A stretch of 64,000 nucleotides of DNA from JAJEFO01 sp009843725 (GCA_965243215.1 CBDEUJ010000004.1:744001-808000), one strand, 5' to 3'. Shown: positions 16,096 through 24,918, counted from the first letter of the stretch. The notes: generated by a model from the sequence alone, not told the origin. Translations and numbers: made by a program.

Positions 16096-17412
16096 CTACA
16101 TCTCCAATCCGGCGTCGTGGCGACGCTTGGCGAAATTCAGCCGCACGCCCCAGCCGAGAAATGGCTGCGGCGGCGTCCCGGACGGTCGCCCCGCATTCAG
16201 CATGATGTCGAGCAAGGGAGTCGAAACGCCTGCGACCAGCTCTGCCAGGAGCTTTCCATAGACTGTCCCGCGCACGATCCCGACGCCGTTGAGACAGCAT
16301 GCCCCGAACACGCCGGTCTCCAGTTCTCCGAAGACCGGTTCGCCGTTGCGGGAAAGGCACAAGGGGCCGCCCCAGGTGTAGTCGAAGTTGAGGTCAGGCA
16401 GCATGGGAAAGCGGTTGCGCAAGGATGTCTCGTGCCGCGCCCGCGCCCATGTCCGGTCCCGCTCCACGGGATTGAGGCCGGGGCTGTAGCTGTAGATGTT
16501 GCGTATAAGGATTCGGCGATCGATCATTCGCCGAACTGAGGTGCCGAATGGATCCGCAGGAACTATGCCCCAGCTGTTCCTGCCGCCCAACAGCCTCGCT
16601 TCATCGCCGTTCAGCGGACGGGTCAGGCTGCCCCAGGTGGCAATGGGCAGCAGCTCCTTTCGGTAGTAGCCGAACTGCCCGGCAAACCCGTTGTTGGCCA
16701 GAATCAGGGTGCGAGCCTGGACGGCCGCCTCCGGCATGGTCAGCCGATGCGGGACCCCGAGCTCCATCTCTGTCACCGGGCTGTTTTCGAACAGCGCCAC
16801 ATTGTCCGGCAGGGTCGTTGCAAGACCGCGAACCAAGGCGGCCGGCTGCACCAGGATGGTGCCCGGGGTGTAAAGACCGGAGACGTAGAATTCCGAACCC
16901 GTGATCTCCTTCATCCGGTCGGCGCCAAGCCAGTCATGCTCCACGTCAAGCAGGTCCAGGGCCTTGGCATACGCCTTCAGCTTGGAAGCTCCACGATCCG
17001 TCGCGGCTGCATGGATCTTCCCGGCCTCGTCCCAGTCGCAGGGAATCCGATGGGATCGAACCGCCTCGCGCAGGTAATCCTGTCCGGCCCTGTTCAGGGA
17101 AAGCTGCTCCCTTTCCGCGTCAATGACACCGGCAAAGTCCTTGGCGCGAATGTTGTGCGCCTGATCGATGGCGAAGCCCGAGCTGCGCCCCGCCGCGTTG
17201 TTTCCGACCCGCCCGGCGTCCAGCAGGACGATGCTGCAATCCGGCAAAAGCTCGCCCAGGCGACGTGCTACGGCAAGGCCGGCAAACCCCGCTCCGACAA
17301 TTGCGAAATCCGACTGGATTTCGCCCAAGGCCGAAACGGGCGGCGGCAATGGCGGCAGGATGTTCAGCCAGCCATTGTTGTCATCCATCCTTGGAAGCCG
17401 ATTGATCTTCAT
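16096..17412 (-). CDS. FAD-dependent oxidoreductase (DAO family)
   Basis: A 438-residue D-amino-acid-oxidase-fold flavoprotein. The ADP-binding GAGFAG is at residues 40-45, followed by LLPDCSIVLLDAGRVG and GRSSGF. The C-terminal NGVGIVRG is a typical FAD-contact segment. The family oxidises secondary or tertiary amines such as N-methylated amino acids, cyclic imino acids or gamma-glutamylputrescine. It lies between an aldehyde dehydrogenase and two SDRs, so amine oxidation followed by aldehyde oxidation is a reasonable inference. I chose the ATG at 17412, which leaves an eight-base gap to the upstream stop. Confidence 0.88.
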   Translation of the reverse strand: MKINRLPRMDDNNGWLNILPPLPPPVSALGEIQSDFAIVGAGFAGLAVARRLGELLPDCSIVLLDAGRVGNNAAGRSSGFAIDQAHNIRAKDFAGVIDAEREQLSLNRAGQDYLREAVRSHRIPCDWDEAGKIHAAATDRGASKLKAYAKALDLLDVEHDWLGADRMKEITGSEFYVSGLYTPGTILVQPAALVRGLATTLPDNVALFENSPVTEMELGVPHRLTMPEAAVQARTLILANNGFAGQFGYYRKELLPIATWGSLTRPLNGDEARLLGGRNSWGIVPADPFGTSVRRMIDRRILIRNIYSYSPGLNPVERDRTWARARHETSLRNRFPMLPDLNFDYTWGGPLCLSRNGEPVFGELETGVFGACCLNGVGIVRGTVYGKLLAELVAGVSTPLLDIMLNAGRPSGTPPQPFLGWGVRLNFAKRRHDAGLEM

Positions 17413-17420
17413 CGCCGGCC

Positions 17421-18899
17421 TCAGCCGAGATCCATCCAAACGGTCTTCAATTCGCAGTACTGGTCGTGGGCGGCGAGCGACTTGTCGCGTCCGCCGAAGC
17501 CGGACAGCTTGTAGCCGCCGAAGGGCGTGCCTTGATCGCCCTCGCCATAGCAGTTGACCGAAACCGTTCCGGCCCGCACCTGCCGCGCCGCATTGTGCGC
17601 GGTCTTGTTCGAATGGGCGAATACCGATGCCGCCAGACCGTAGTCGGTGTCATTGGCCATCGCGATGGCCTCCTCCGGCGTCCTGAAGGTCATGACGGCA
17701 AGCACCGGGCCAAACACCTCCTCGCGTGCGAGCGGCATCTCAGGCGTGACGTCATCGAAAATTGCCGGCTCCACAAAGTAGCCGCCGGTTTCAGCCAGCA
17801 CCCTTCTGCCGCCATGGATCAGTTTGGCCCCATCCTTCTTGGCCTGTTCGATATGACCCAGGACCCTGTCCATATGCCCCTTCTCGATAAGGGGCCCAAC
17901 GCGGCAAGCTGCCTTCAGCGGATCATCGACCACCCAGCCCTGCGCACGCTCGACGATCAGGTCGATCAGTTCGCCGTGCAGGCCTTCATGTACCAGCAGA
18001 CGGCTGTTCGACGAGCAGTTCTCTCCCATGTTCCAGAAAGCGGAGTTCACGGCATGGTCCGCGACAAGGTCGAGATCCTCGACATCCGGCATGACGATCA
18101 TCGGGTTCTTGCCGCCGCATTCAAGCAGGACACGCTTCAGGTTCGAGTCCGCCGCGTAGTGCAGGAACAGGCGCCCCGTTTCCGTTGAACCCGTGAACCC
18201 GACGCAATCAACCTGCATGTGCTCGCCAAGTGCCTTGCCCACAACCTCGCCGAATCCGGGCACGACGTTGATCACGCCGTCGGGAATGCCCGCTTCGGTC
18301 GCGAGTTCGGCCAGGCGGATCGTCGACATCGATGTCTGCTCGGCCGGCTTCAGCACCATCGTGTTGCCTTCGGCAAGCGCGGGGCCAAGTTTCCAGGCCG
18401 CCATCATGACGGGAAAGTTCCATGGCAGGATCGCTGCCACCACGCCGATGGGCTCGCGCACCACCATGGAAAGAATGCCGGGATCGGACGGCGTGACCCT
18501 GTCGCAGATCTTGTCGGCCGCTTCGGCATGCCAGCGAATCGTGGCGACCGTCTCAGGCAGGTCGATGCCCAGCGCATCGCTGATCGGCTTTCCCCCTTCC
18601 AAAGCCTCCAGTTCGGCAAGCTCGTCAACATTCGCCTCGATTACCGTGGCGAAGCGTTGCAATGTCGTCTTGCGTTCGGCAGGCGACATCCGTGGCCAAG
18701 GCCCTTCATCGAAGGCCTGGCGTGCCGCGGCCACGGCCTTGTCAACGTCGGCAGCCGTACATTCGGAGATCTCCGCCAGGACCTTGCCGGTCGAAGGATT
18801 GACGGTTTCGAATGTCTTGCACCCCGTCGCGTCAACGGACCGTCCGCCGATTACGGCCTTGGTGGGATAGGAATTCTTGTTCTCGGCCATTTTGGGCAA
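17421..18899 (-). CDS. Aldehyde dehydrogenase (NAD(P)-dependent, PuuC-like)
   Basis: A 492-residue ALDH-superfamily enzyme with complete catalytic machinery: ILPWNFP (158-163), FTGSTETG, Glu260 in LLECGGKNP and the nucleophile Cys295 in GENCSSNSR. The sequence most resembles the betaine-aldehyde / gamma-glutamyl-gamma-aminobutyraldehyde group. It would oxidise an amino aldehyde to the acid. A second ATG at residue 4 is an equally plausible start. Four bases separate its ATG from the preceding DapA-like gene, so the two are one transcript. Confidence 0.9.
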   Translation of the reverse strand: MPKMAENKNSYPTKAVIGGRSVDATGCKTFETVNPSTGKVLAEISECTAADVDKAVAAARQAFDEGPWPRMSPAERKTTLQRFATVIEANVDELAELEALEGGKPISDALGIDLPETVATIRWHAEAADKICDRVTPSDPGILSMVVREPIGVVAAILPWNFPVMMAAWKLGPALAEGNTMVLKPAEQTSMSTIRLAELATEAGIPDGVINVVPGFGEVVGKALGEHMQVDCVGFTGSTETGRLFLHYAADSNLKRVLLECGGKNPMIVMPDVEDLDLVADHAVNSAFWNMGENCSSNSRLLVHEGLHGELIDLIVERAQGWVVDDPLKAACRVGPLIEKGHMDRVLGHIEQAKKDGAKLIHGGRRVLAETGGYFVEPAIFDDVTPEMPLAREEVFGPVLAVMTFRTPEEAIAMANDTDYGLAASVFAHSNKTAHNAARQVRAGTVSVNCYGEGDQGTPFGGYKLSGFGGRDKSLAAHDQYCELKTVWMDLG

Positions 18900-18902
18900 G
18901 CC

Positions 18903-19874
18903 TCAATTGTTGCGATAGGACTGGACGAGCCAGTCACGTTCTTCCTGCCAGTCACGCCAGACAAGCCGATCGACCTTGGTGCGGTTCACGGGCAATTTGC
19001 TGAGCGCCAGCTTGATGTCGTGGCGGGCAGCACCCGGCACCGGGGGCAAAGGCTTGCGTGCTCCGCCCATGTCCCGGCCGGTCAGGCGCGTGGCCGCCTT
19101 GACGCCCGTCAGGTAATCCACGTCATGCACGTTACCCGAAAGCCAGAGACAGATTGCCTTCATGGTGTCCCATAGCGCGAGAGCTTCGGCATGCTTGCCT
19201 GCCACAACCAGATCATAGAGCTGCGCACATTCGTGCGGCATGAAGTTCGCAGCACCCCATATCATGCCGACACACCCGGACATCAGGCTATGGACCGCGT
19301 AGGGATCGGAACCGTTCATCACGTTGCCGCCGATGCCGACCAGCTTTTGGAGCGCCACGAAGTCTCCCGAACTGTCCTTTATGTAATCGAGATTCTCGAC
19401 CGCCAGCAACCTGCGGTACAGGTCTTCCGTCATCGGGGCGGCCTGTTCAGGGACGTTGTACATCACGATCGGGATGCTCACCGACTTGGCGATTGCGGTA
19501 TAGTGGTACATGACGCCACGTTCGTTCGGGGGCTCAAGAAAGGGAGGCAGGACCATCAGAGCATCGGCGCCCGCGTCCTGCGCGAACCGCGCGCTTTCGA
19601 TGCAGTCCCGCGTGCTCATCGCAGTAGTCTGCGCAATCGTCGGAACCCGGCCGTTTACATGCTTGGTACCTTCCTTGATCAAGCGGCGGCGCTCGTCGTC
19701 CGACAGATAGGCGTACTCGCCCGTACCCGAACCAAGCACGAGCCCGTGCAGTCCAGCCTCGATCATGTCATCCACGTGCGTCCGGTAGCGCCCAAGATCT
19801 ATCGCGTCGCCCTGGTCATCCATCGGCGTGCACATCGCCGCGAAAATGCCTTTCAGCTTGGTCATGTCTGCCAT
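18903..19874 (-). CDS. DapA-family lyase/aldolase (dihydrodipicolinate synthase-like)
   Basis: A 323-residue class I lyase of the DapA superfamily. Tyr139 (MYNVPEQ) and the Schiff-base Lys166 (YIKDSSGD) are present, and GSGTGEYAYLS matches the substrate-carboxylate loop. It is probably not lysine-biosynthetic DapA: length and sequence differ, and it leads a catabolic operon with an ALDH and a flavoprotein. DapA-like deaminases act with a flavoprotein and an aldehyde dehydrogenase in 4-hydroxyproline breakdown. A comparable role is possible here but not proven. It is the first gene of the six-gene operon. Confidence 0.85.
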   Translation of the reverse strand: MADMTKLKGIFAAMCTPMDDQGDAIDLGRYRTHVDDMIEAGLHGLVLGSGTGEYAYLSDDERRRLIKEGTKHVNGRVPTIAQTTAMSTRDCIESARFAQDAGADALMVLPPFLEPPNERGVMYHYTAIAKSVSIPIVMYNVPEQAAPMTEDLYRRLLAVENLDYIKDSSGDFVALQKLVGIGGNVMNGSDPYAVHSLMSGCVGMIWGAANFMPHECAQLYDLVVAGKHAEALALWDTMKAICLWLSGNVHDVDYLTGVKAATRLTGRDMGGARKPLPPVPGAARHDIKLALSKLPVNRTKVDRLVWRDWQEERDWLVQSYRNN

Positions 19875-20277
19875 TCCCGGCCCTGGAATTCGTTCGGCAA
19901 ACTATATGTCCCGCCCGAGAACTCAAGGCAACAGGCCATCCCCCTTTGCAATCTTCCAGTTTGTCCCGAGAAATTCCGTGGACTTAGGCCCTTCAGTGTT
20001 TGGAGACCACCGCACGGCGCGAAAGCCGCTCCGTCGCGGCACACCAGATCCGCGTCATCGAATAGGTGGCGGTCCACCATCAGGGCGCTCCGGTCAGGTT
20101 GGCATCCGCAGGATTCGCGCCATGACATGCCGCTTGTACAAAATTGTTTGCCTTTTTTTCAGCAAGTTACGAAAATAATGTTAAAATAGGTCACATTCTG
20201 CCTTGAACTTCGCGTCGCGCCCACGATATCGAGGATGTGAAACACATTCACATATGCAAACCCAAGGAGCACAAGGG
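19875..20277. other. Divergent intergenic region with candidate promoters
   Basis: About 400 bases between the amine operon (minus) and the DUF2852 gene (plus). It holds an AT-rich patch at 20140-20190 (TAATGTTAAAATAGG) that may contain a promoter, and the inverted repeat at 20235-20253. No gene is recognised. Confidence 0.4.
20235..20253. promoter_or_regulatory. Candidate operator ATGTGAAacacaTTCACAT
   Basis: A perfect 7-bp inverted repeat with a 5-base spacer, 25 bases upstream of the DUF2852 start. It resembles a CRP-type site (TGTGA/TCACA) but with a 7-base rather than 6-base gap between those half-sites. The regulator is unknown. Confidence 0.45.
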
Positions 20278-20700
20278 ATGACAAACGCGACACTCAATGC
20301 CACCACTTCCGGCTTCGCAAGCTGGTTCAGCCGTTTCGAGCGGTGGATGGACGAGCGTGGCAAGGGAGCCTGGATCGCAGCGATGATCCTCGGCTTCATC
20401 TTCTTCTGGCCAATCGGCTTGGCACTCTTGGCCTACATGATCTGGAGCAAGGGCATGTTCGACAAAAAGCGCAAGAAATGCGGCAACATTCGCGCCGCCA
20501 TGAAGTCCAGCGGCAACGCGGCCTTCGACGCATACAAGGCGGACACACTGCGACGCCTTGAAGAGGAGCAGGACTCGTTCGAGACCTTCCTGCAGCGCCT
20601 GCGTGACGCGAAGGACAAGGCGGAATTCGACCAGTTCATGGCCGAGCGCGCCAGAAAGGCTCGCGAAGCCGACATCGACCCCGACGCTGTCGGGGCGTGA
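20278..20700 (+). CDS. DUF2852 membrane-associated protein
   Basis: A 140-residue protein recognised as DUF2852. An amphipathic N-terminus (FASWFSRFERWMDERGKGAW) leads into one hydrophobic segment (IAAMILGFIFFWPIGLALLAYMIW, about residues 38-61). A charged C-terminal half rich in Arg/Glu follows, likely a coiled coil (LRRLEEEQDSFETFLQRL). ATG 20278 is preceded by AAGGAG at good spacing; an in-frame ATG at 20254 is less well placed. Its neighbours (RDD protein, bpt) are usual for Rhodobacterales. The molecular function is unknown. Confidence 0.85.
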   Translation: MTNATLNATTSGFASWFSRFERWMDERGKGAWIAAMILGFIFFWPIGLALLAYMIWSKGMFDKKRKKCGNIRAAMKSSGNAAFDAYKADTLRRLEEEQDSFETFLQRLRDAKDKAEFDQFMAERARKAREADIDPDAVGA

Positions 20701-20783
20701 GCCGGGAATCCGACTCCCAAGAGCGGCGGCCCTTCTGAATGCAGAACGGGCCGCCAGTGATTCCAAGACGGAGGAACCTCGAC

Positions 20784-21245
20784 ATGACGTCCATGGAGCA
20801 CCCGATCGACCAGCCAGGCTTTGAGCATGACGACGGCCTCTATCGAAACGTGCCCTTGAAGCGGTTTCTCGCTTGGTGCCTGGATGTCTTCCTGATCTCG
20901 CTGGCCACCGCTGCGATTGTGGCTTTCACCCTGTTGACAGCGCTGCTTTTCCTGCCGGCCGTCTACGCTTGCACCAGCTTTCTCTATCGCTGGGCGACGC
21001 TCGCGTCATCCTCGGCGACGCCGGGAATGATCCTCGTGGGAATCGAGATCCGGAGTCTGGACGGTGCAAGGCTTGATGGAACAACCGCGCTGCTGCACAC
21101 TGCGGGTTACTTCGCCTCGGTGCTGACCTTTCCGCTGCAGATGATCTCCATCGGCATGATGATTCTCACGGCTCGGAGGCAAGGCCTGACCGACGTGGTT
21201 CTCCGCACCGTTGCCGTCAATCGTCGCAAGCCCGGAACGGCCTGA
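20784..21245 (+). CDS. RDD-family membrane protein
   Basis: A 153-residue protein with the RDD pattern: VPLKRFLAWCLDVFLISL carries the conserved Arg and Asp in the first membrane segment (about residues 30-50), followed by ATPGMILVGIEI and two further hydrophobic stretches. It is an inner-membrane protein of unknown transport or scaffold role. GGAGG before ATG 20784 supports this start over an upstream in-frame ATG at 20739. It is probably co-transcribed with DUF2852, 83 bases upstream, and with bpt. Confidence 0.85.
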   Translation: MTSMEHPIDQPGFEHDDGLYRNVPLKRFLAWCLDVFLISLATAAIVAFTLLTALLFLPAVYACTSFLYRWATLASSSATPGMILVGIEIRSLDGARLDGTTALLHTAGYFASVLTFPLQMISIGMMILTARRQGLTDVVLRTVAVNRRKPGTA

Positions 21246-21312
21246 CCTGTTTTGGATTGGCGGCGCGGCTTCCGCTTGCTAGGCTCGTGCCGAGCAAGAC
21301 AAGCGGAAGGCC

Positions 21313-22236
21313 ATGCGGCACACTCTTCCCATCGCGCCGCAGTTCTACGTGACTGCGCCCCAGGCTTGCCCTTACCTCAAGGGCAGGATGGAGCGAAAGC
21401 TGTTTACGTCACTTCAGGGCAACTACGCTGAACAGCTGAACAATTCGCTTTCGAAGCAGGGATTCCGCCGATCCCAGAACGTGCTCTACCGACCTTCCTG
21501 CGCCGAGTGCTCGGCATGCTTCTCCGCCCGCATCCGGGTAAAGGACTTCGCTCCGTCCCGAAGCCAGAGCCGTACGCTCCGGAGAAACTCGTCGCTTGTC
21601 CGTGAAGCAATGTCGCCTTGGGCAACGGAGGAGCAATACGCCCTGTTTCGCGCCTATCTCGACAGCCGGCATGCGGATGGCGGAATGGCCGACATGGACA
21701 TCTTCGAGTTCGCGGCAATGATCGAGGAAACGCCGGTTCGCTCGCGAGTGGTGGAATACACGTCCCGAAAGGGGGATGACATCACGCTCCGCGCCGTATG
21801 CCTGACCGACGTGCTCGATGACGGGCTGAGCATGGTCTACAGTTTCTATGATCCGGAAATGACAGGTCGCAGTCTCGGAACCTACGTGATCCTGGACCAT
21901 ATTCGGATCGCACGGGATGCCGGGATCCCCTATGTCTATCTCGGCTACTGGGTGCCCGGTTCGGCGAAGATGACATACAAGGCGAACTTTGCGGCCGTCG
22001 AGATATACTGCGACGGGGAGTGGAAAGATCTTGGCGACCCGAGGCGCTACTCGCCGGACCTTGATCGCTCGGCTTCTGAACCGGTTGCGGAACAGGTGGC
22101 GCGCATCAGCCTTCCAGAAACCCGGCCGGTTCGTCCTGAAGCGCCTCGCGGGCCAACGTCCGCCGCACGACAGCCAGGCAACCGGGAGGCCGTGCGACCA
22201 CTGAACGGTCGTGGCGGCCAAGTCAGCAATTGGTAG
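21313..22236 (+). CDS. bpt: Aspartate/glutamate leucyltransferase (Bpt)
   Basis: A 307-residue bacterial Ate1/Bpt-family transferase, which attaches Leu from Leu-tRNA to N-terminal Asp or Glu of proteins for ClpS/ClpAP degradation (N-degron pathway, EC 2.3.2.29). Visible are CPYLKGRMERKLFT, the QGFRRSQNVLYRPSCAEC/C zinc-like cysteines and GTYVILDHIRIAR. The enzyme proper ends near residue 255. The last 50 residues are a Pro/Arg-rich tail, longer than usual and probably disordered. The gene lies between the RDD gene and the ilvBH attenuator. Confidence 0.92.
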   Translation: MRHTLPIAPQFYVTAPQACPYLKGRMERKLFTSLQGNYAEQLNNSLSKQGFRRSQNVLYRPSCAECSACFSARIRVKDFAPSRSQSRTLRRNSSLVREAMSPWATEEQYALFRAYLDSRHADGGMADMDIFEFAAMIEETPVRSRVVEYTSRKGDDITLRAVCLTDVLDDGLSMVYSFYDPEMTGRSLGTYVILDHIRIARDAGIPYVYLGYWVPGSAKMTYKANFAAVEIYCDGEWKDLGDPRRYSPDLDRSASEPVAEQVARISLPETRPVRPEAPRGPTSAARQPGNREAVRPLNGRGGQVSNW

Positions 22237-22305
22237 GCGGCGTGGCAGATGGTGAAGGATGTTTCGCAAACAGCGAGCGAAACGCAAGAAATGCAAATTT
22301 ACCGG

Positions 22306-22333
22306 TTGACGCCAATTTCGACACTGCTAGTGT
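22306..22333 (+). promoter_or_regulatory. Candidate sigma-70 promoter of ilvBH
   Basis: TTGACG (22306-22311) and TAGTGT (22328-22333) are separated by 16 bases, upstream of the leader peptide. This would start transcription near 22340. It is a moderate consensus match whose position supports it. Confidence 0.5.
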
Positions 22334-22355
22334 CCTTGGCCTGAATTGGAGTCCG

Positions 22356-22409
22356 ATGATGGGAACGATAGCCGTAGTACTTGTGGGGGCATGGCGCATG
22401 GACCGGTGA
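22356..22409 (+). CDS. ilv operon leader peptide
   Basis: An 18-codon frame encodes MMGTIAVVLVGAWRMDR. Codons 5-10 are Ile-Ala-Val-Val-Leu-Val, a run of branched-chain amino acids. GGAG at 22348-22351 is a good RBS. It is followed within 30 bases by a Rho-independent terminator and then ilvB. This is the layout of a branched-chain amino-acid attenuator, in which ribosome stalling on Ile/Val/Leu codons would favour antitermination. Confidence 0.75.
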   Translation: MMGTIAVVLVGAWRMDR

Positions 22410-22436
22410 CGGAATCCCTGAAAGGACACCCATGCG

Positions 22437-22460
22437 CCCCCGAAACCCGGGGGTTTTTTT
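22437..22460 (+). terminator. ilvB attenuator (intrinsic terminator)
   Basis: The stem CCCCCG/CGGGGG (22437-22442 with 22448-22453) has a 5-base loop and is followed at once by seven T (22454-22460). It lies between the leader peptide and ilvB. Upstream leader bases 22385-22400 (GGGGGCATGGCGCATG) are complementary to the CATGCGCCCCC arm, offering an alternative pairing. Confidence 0.75.
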
Positions 22461-22487
22461 ACGCGCGGAACACAGAGGACAGGCGCA

Positions 22488-24251
22488 ATGAAGCAAGAGC
22501 AGATGACCGGCGCGAGCATGGTCGTGAAAGCGTTGCAGGACCAAGGGGTCGACGTCGTATTTGGCTACCCGGGCGGGGCGGTGCTTCCAATCTATGACGA
22601 GGTCTTTCAGCAAAACCGGATCCGGCACGTCCTCGTGCGCCACGAACAGGGCGCAGTCCACGCGGCCGAAGGCTACGCCCGCTCCACCGGGCGCCCTGGC
22701 GTGGTCCTGGTCACGTCCGGCCCGGGCGCGACAAACGCCGTCACTGGCCTGACCGACGCACTGATGGATTCGGTCCCGATCGTCCTGCTTTCCGGACAGG
22801 TTCCGACATTCATGATTGGCAACGACGCCTTCCAGGAGGCGGATACGGTCGGGATCACGCGGCCTTGCACGAAACACAACTGGTTGGTCAAGGAAACGGA
22901 CAGGCTCGCGAGCACGATCCACGAGGCCTTTCACGTCGCCATGAACGGCAGGCCCGGACCGGTGCTCGTCGACATCCCGAAGGACGTCCAGTTCGCATCG
23001 GGCACGTACATGGGACCGGATGCCGCCCAGACGGGCCACTATGCGCCGAAGGTCAAGGGGGACGTCGAGGTCATCACCTCCTTGGCGGAAGCGATTGAGA
23101 CCTCGAAGCGCCCGATCTTCTATACGGGCGGCGGCGTCATCAATTCCGGCGACCGGGCGTGCGAACTTCTGCGGCGACTCGTGGACAAAACGGGCTTTCC
23201 CGTCACGTCCACGCTGATGGGACTCGGCGCCTATCCGGCCAACGGAAAGAACTGGCTTGGAATGCTTGGCATGCACGGGCTCTACGAGGCGAACCTGGCC
23301 ATGCACGACTGCGACCTCATGATCAACGTCGGCGCACGTTTCGACGACCGGATCACCGGTCGGGTGCAGGACTTCAGCCCGAGCTCCGTGAAGGCCCATA
23401 TCGACATCGACCCTTCCTCGATCAACAAGGTCATCCATGTCGAATTGCCGATCATCGGCGACGTCGCGCATGTGCTGGAGGACCTGCTGAAGGTCTGGAA
23501 GTCGCGAGGCGCGAAGACGGACGCCCCGGCGGTGACGGAGTGGTGGGATCAGATCAATGAATGGCGCAAGGTCGATTGCCTCAAGTTCGAACAGACGGGC
23601 AGTACCATCCGGCCGCAATACGCGATTCAGCGCCTGGAGGCCCTGACCAAGGACCACCCCGATCGCTACATCTGCACGGAAGTCGGCCAGCACCAGATGT
23701 GGGCCGCCCAATACATGGGCATGAACGATCCCAAGCGATGGATGACAAGCGGCGGGCTCGGAACCATGGGCTACGGCTTCCCTTCCTCCATCGGCGTGCA
23801 GATGGCACATCCCGACGCCTTGGTCATCAACGTCGCCGGAGAGGCGTCATGGCTCATGAACATGCAGGAGATGGGCACGGCAGTTCAGTATCGTCTGCCC
23901 GTGAAGCAGTTCATCCTGAACAACGAGCGCCTCGGCATGGTCCGCCAGTGGCAGGAACTGCTGCATGGTGAGCGCTATTCGCATTCCTGGTCGGAAGCGC
24001 TGCCGGACTTCGTCAAGCTCGCAGATGCCTTCGGGGCAAGGGGCATCCAGATCGACGATGCGGCGGATCTGGACGACGGGATCAAGGAAATGCTGGCCCA
24101 TGACGGACCGGTCATCGTGGATTGCGTGGTCGAGAAGCACGAAAACTGCTTTCCGATGATCCCTTCCGGCGAGCCACACAACAAGATGCTGCTCGGCGAG
24201 AAGGCGGACACGAGCAACGCGATCAAGGAAGGTGGTGCCGTGCTGGTTTAG
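22488..24251 (+). CDS. ilvB: Acetolactate synthase large subunit
   Basis: A 587-residue ThDP enzyme catalysing the first common step of Val/Leu/Ile synthesis (EC 2.2.1.6). Glu53 in VRHEQGAVHAAEG is the cofactor-activating glutamate. The central FAD/CoA-binding-like domain and NNERLGMVRQWQELLHG complete the family pattern. The metal-binding motif reads GEAS rather than the more common GDAS/GDGS. The D-to-E change is conservative, and I think it occurs in relatives. It is regulated by the upstream attenuator and followed by ilvH. Length and start fit. Confidence 0.95.
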   Translation: MKQEQMTGASMVVKALQDQGVDVVFGYPGGAVLPIYDEVFQQNRIRHVLVRHEQGAVHAAEGYARSTGRPGVVLVTSGPGATNAVTGLTDALMDSVPIVLLSGQVPTFMIGNDAFQEADTVGITRPCTKHNWLVKETDRLASTIHEAFHVAMNGRPGPVLVDIPKDVQFASGTYMGPDAAQTGHYAPKVKGDVEVITSLAEAIETSKRPIFYTGGGVINSGDRACELLRRLVDKTGFPVTSTLMGLGAYPANGKNWLGMLGMHGLYEANLAMHDCDLMINVGARFDDRITGRVQDFSPSSVKAHIDIDPSSINKVIHVELPIIGDVAHVLEDLLKVWKSRGAKTDAPAVTEWWDQINEWRKVDCLKFEQTGSTIRPQYAIQRLEALTKDHPDRYICTEVGQHQMWAAQYMGMNDPKRWMTSGGLGTMGYGFPSSIGVQMAHPDALVINVAGEASWLMNMQEMGTAVQYRLPVKQFILNNERLGMVRQWQELLHGERYSHSWSEALPDFVKLADAFGARGIQIDDAADLDDGIKEMLAHDGPVIVDCVVEKHENCFPMIPSGEPHNKMLLGEKADTSNAIKEGGAVLV

Positions 24252-24333
24252 GGCGTGCGAATGCGGCCAATGCATCAGCCGCATCCCGTGCGCCGGCAAC
24301 AGCTCGGGACCCTATCAGGACAGAAGAAACGAC

Positions 24334-24918
24334 ATGTCACCACTGAACATAAAGAAAGGCTCGTCGAGCCATTCGGCCTACGATCTCCGTGACTACCACG
24401 AGCAGGGAACGGAACGGCACACGCTTGCCCTGATCGTTGACAACGAGGCGGGCGTCCTTGCGCGCGTCATCGGGCTCTTTTCGGGACGTGGCTACAACAT
24501 CGAAAGCCTGACAGTAGCGGAAATCGATCACACCGGACATCGCAGCCGGATCACGGTGGTCACCACCGGCACGCCATCGGTCATCGAGCAGATCAAGGCG
24601 CAACTCGGCGGGGTGGTGCCGGTTCACGACGTGCATGACCTGACAACGGAAGGCGTGGCGGTCGAACGGGAACTTGCCCTCTTCCGCGTTGTCGGAAAGG
24701 GCGATGTCCGGGTCGAGGCCCTGCGACTCGCGGACATCTTCCGCGCACAGGTCGTGGACTCCACCCTCGACAGTTTCGTATTCGAAGTGACCGGCACATC
24801 TCACAAGATAGATGCATTCGCAGACCTCATGCGGCCCTTGGGCCTCGAGGAACTGGCACGCACCGGCGTGGTGGCCCTGGCGAGAGGTGAAATTGACGCG
24901 GAAAGCGGGCTGAACTGA
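24334..24918 (+). CDS. ilvH: Acetolactate synthase small (regulatory) subunit
   Basis: A 194-residue regulatory subunit. An N-terminal extension of about 28 residues is followed by an ACT domain (TLALIVDNEAGVLARVIGLFSGRGYNI) that binds valine for feedback inhibition, then the C-terminal activation domain (RELALFRVVGKGD...). It binds IlvB and raises its activity. I chose ATG 24334 because the in-frame extension back to 24232 overlaps the ilvB end and is not family-like. It shares the ilvB transcript. Confidence 0.94.
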   Translation: MSPLNIKKGSSSHSAYDLRDYHEQGTERHTLALIVDNEAGVLARVIGLFSGRGYNIESLTVAEIDHTGHRSRITVVTTGTPSVIEQIKAQLGGVVPVHDVHDLTTEGVAVERELALFRVVGKGDVRVEALRLADIFRAQVVDSTLDSFVFEVTGTSHKIDAFADLMRPLGLEELARTGVVALARGEIDAESGLN

